The notes under the pieces: generated by a model
The model's database searches: none
What the model saw: only the letters and a program-made list of their open reading frames with translations
Told to the model about the DNA's origin: nothing
Assembly (NCBI GenBank): GCA_037893225.1
Contig: JAZGUH010000116.1
Span: 1,302,001 to 1,366,000, forward strand
Source of the DNA: Hippasteria phrygiana
Lineage: Eukaryota > Echinodermata > Asteroidea > Valvatida > Goniasteridae
Direction: 5' to 3'
DNA: 64,000 nucleotides
Shown here: positions 62,157-64,000 of the stretch, piece by piece
How the letters are laid out: every line of letters starts with the position of its first letter
Numbering within the stretch: the first letter of the stretch is position 1
Program-made: the position numbers and the translations under genes

Positions 62157-64000
62157 ATGAAATATCAACCAAATACAGTAATTTTGACATGTATGGATAG
62201 CTTAGATCTGGCGCTACATGTTGCAATCATCGGCGGCTTCCTAGAGTTAAAACTTGTGGAGAATATTCAAACCTCGCAATGTTTATTTTCTTTCCGGCCA
62301 ACATCTGTGTACATGTTACCGTCTATTTATTGCTCCGTGCCTGTCAAATTCCCTAGGGTATGACTTGCTTTACTCATTCATAATTGCATGAAATATCAAC
62401 CAAATACAGTAATTTTGACATGTATGGATAGCTTAGATCTGGCGCTACATGTTGCAATCATCGGCGGCTTCCTAGAGTTAAAACTTGTGGAGAAAATTCA
62501 AACCTCGCAATGTTTATTTTCTTTCCGGCCAACATCTGTGTACATGTTACCGTCTATTTATTGCTCCATGCATGTCAAATTCCCTGGGGTATGGACTAGC
62601 TTTACTCATTCATAATTGCATGAAATATCAACCAAATTCAGTAATTTTGACATGTATGGATAGCTTAGATCTGGCGCTACATGTTGCAATTATCGGCGGC
62701 TTCTTAGAGTTAACACTTGTGGAGAAAATTCAAACCTCGCAATGTTTATTTTCTTTCCGGCCAACATCTGTGTACATATAACCGTCTATTTATTGCTCCA
62801 TGCATGTCAAATTCCCTGGGGTATGGACTTGCTTTATTCATTCATAATTGCATGGAATATCAACCAAATGCAGTAATTTTGACATGTATGGATAGCTTAG
62901 ATCTGGCGCTACATGTTGCAATCATCGGCGGCTTCCTAGAGTTAAAAATTGTGGAGAAAATTCAAACCTCGCAATGTTTATTTTCTTTCCGGCCAACATC
63001 TGTGTACATGTTACCGTCTATTTATTGCTCCATGCCTGTCAAATTCCCTAGGGTATGACTTGCTTTACTCATTCATAATTGCATGAAATATCAACCAAAT
63101 TCAGTAATTTTGACATGTATGGATAGCTTAGACCTGGCGCTACATGTTGCAATTATCGGCGGCTTCTTAGAGTTAACACTTGTGGAGAAAATTCAAACCT
63201 CGCAATGTTTATTTTCTTTCCGGCCAACATCTGTGTGCATATTACCTTCTATTTATTGCTCCATGCCTGTCAAATTCCCTTGGGTATGACTTGCTTTACT
63301 CATTCATAATTGCATGAAATATCAACCAAATACAGTAATTTTGACATGTATGGATAGCTTAGATCTGGCGCTACATGTTGCAATCATCGGCGGCTTCCTA
63401 GAGTTAAAACTTGTGGAGAAAATTCAAACCTCGCAATGTTTATTTTCTTTCCGGCCAACATCTGTGTACATGTTACCGTCTATTTATTGCTCCATGCCTG
63501 TCAAATTCCCTTGGGTATGACTTGCTTTACTCATTCATAATTGCATGAAATATCAACCAAATACAGTAATTTTGACATGTATGGATAGCTTAGACCTGGC
63601 GCTACATGTTGCAATTATCGGCGGCTTCTTAGAGTTAACACTTGTGGAGAAAATTCAAACCTCGCAATGTTTATTTTCTTTCCGGCCAACATCTGTGTGC
63701 ATATTACCTTCTATTTATTGCTCCATGCCTGTCAAATTCCCTTGGGTATGACTTGCTTTACTCATTCATAATTGCATGAAATATCAACCAAATGCAGTAA
63801 TTTTGACATGTATGGATAGCTTAGATCTGGCGCTACATGTTGCAATTATCGGCGGCTTCTTAGAGTTAACACTTGTGGAGAAAATTCAAACCTCGCAATG
63901 TTTATTTTCTTTCCGGCCAACATCTGTGTGCATATTACCTTCTATTTATTGCTCCATGCCTGTCAAATTCCCTAGGGTATGACTTGCTTTACTGATTCAT
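62157..64000. repeat. Zone 3 21-monomer repeat, copy 2, first eight monomers
   Basis: Repeats 57,299-59,148 at an offset of 4,858 bp: the GAGAATATTC monomer, the five-monomer cassette (62,388-63,544), the GACCTGG p monomer and a Be ending in ACTGATTC. The last monomer (63,776) is cut by the window end six bases short of completion. Confidence 0.88.

Larger units (their letters stand above)
1..64000. repeat. Satellite DNA array, 231/232-bp monomer with higher-order structure
   Basis: Every part of the window is a copy of one monomer of about 231 bp, always in the same orientation. Landmarks recurring in each copy include GCATGAAATAT, TTAGATCTGG, GGCGGCTT, CCTCGCAATG, GGCCAACAT and ATTCATAATTGC. 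I count 171 monomers of 231 bp, 102 of 232 bp and 2 of 229 bp between 153 and 63,775, which sums exactly to that span. No non-satellite sequence interrupts the array and neither edge is reached, so the true array is longer. Such long homogeneous arrays are typical of eukaryotic centromeric, pericentromeric or subtelomeric heterochromatin. Which of these applies cannot be decided here. Confidence 0.98.

Noticed and set aside
153..63982. Recurring open frames of 68, 75, 98, 113 and 120 codons as a tandem gene family
   Set aside because: They follow from a repeated sequence of 231/232 bp. Differences between monomers mostly change amino acids, X monomers and some private changes bring stops, and I see no promoter, intron, or polyadenylation pattern tied to the frames.
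1..64000. CRISPR array
   Set aside because: The repeated unit is about 231 bp with no unique spacers between repeats, and there are no cas genes.
1..64000. Ribosomal DNA spacer or tRNA/5S gene cluster
   Set aside because: I see no rRNA or tRNA sequence in the monomer on either strand, and no second sequence alternates with it.
1..64000. Transposon-derived or viral concatemer
   Set aside because: No terminal repeats, target site duplications, or transposase, integrase, capsid or polymerase-like frames are visible; only one short unit is present.
1..64000. Telomeric or simple-sequence repeats inside the array
   Set aside because: I saw no run of telomere-type hexamers or heptamers and no microsatellite longer than a few units.

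Overview
The window is one uninterrupted block of satellite DNA. From base 1 to base 64,000 a single monomer of about 231 bp is repeated head to tail in one orientation. I count 275 complete monomers (171 of 231 bp, 102 of 232 bp, 2 of 229 bp) plus a partial at each end; these lengths add up exactly to the span 153-63,775. I see no gene, RNA gene, transposon, foreign sequence, inversion or gap. G+C of a representative monomer is about 38%. The array points to a eukaryote: a centromeric, pericentromeric or other heterochromatic block. I do not recognise the monomer family, so I name no species. The monomer phase used here (start at the ATG of GCATGAAATAT) is arbitrary.

Two parental monomers alternate. 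Type A (232 bp) reads ATACAG, GCAATCATC, TTCCTAG, GTTAAAAC, TGTGTACATGTTACCG, CATGCATG, CCCTGGGG and TATGGAC. Type B (231 bp) reads ATGCAG, GCAATTATC, TTCTTAG, GTTAACAC, TGTGTGCATATTACCT, CATGCCTG, CCCTAGGG and TATGAC. They differ by ten substitutions and one 1-bp indel, about 95% identity. Sub-variants used in the entries: At (A with GCAACCATC); Aw (A with CCCTTGGG); Bd (B with GATAAA); Be (B with GAGAAA); Bw (Be with CTTTCTGG); By (Be with CATATATGG); Bk (B start, A-like middle, B-like tail); C (A-like body, B-like tail, 231 bp); Cw (C with CTTTCTGG and the B motif GTGTGCATATT); Cs (C with CAAGTATGG); Ct (C with GTGTGCACATT); Tw (ATACAG, then Bw); N (GATAAC, usually with GCTCCGTGCC); X (ACATATAACC, 232 bp); M (GCATGGAATAT); suffix p (CCCTTGGG in a 231-bp monomer).

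These variants are ordered into higher-order repeats (HORs) in three zones. Zone 1 (1-31,622) is built from a 16-monomer unit (3,703 bp, four copies) and a 14-monomer unit (3,240 bp, three copies), inside larger duplications with offsets of 8.3 kb and 16.7-16.9 kb. Zone 2 (31,623-50,590) is marked by By monomers. It holds a 14/17-monomer unit and an 11-monomer unit, and the two together (25 monomers, 5,783 bp) are duplicated in direct tandem. Zone 3 (50,591-64,000) has more varied monomers (X, M, p types), a 5-monomer cassette in four copies, a 6-monomer tandem duplication and a partial 21-monomer repeat.

Open frames of 68, 75 and 113 codons recur in almost every monomer. They look like by-products of the repeat: most differences between monomers change the amino acid, and some put a stop inside the frame. 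I therefore annotate no coding sequence. All comparisons were made by eye through diagnostic motifs, so counts of differences between long copies are minimum estimates.
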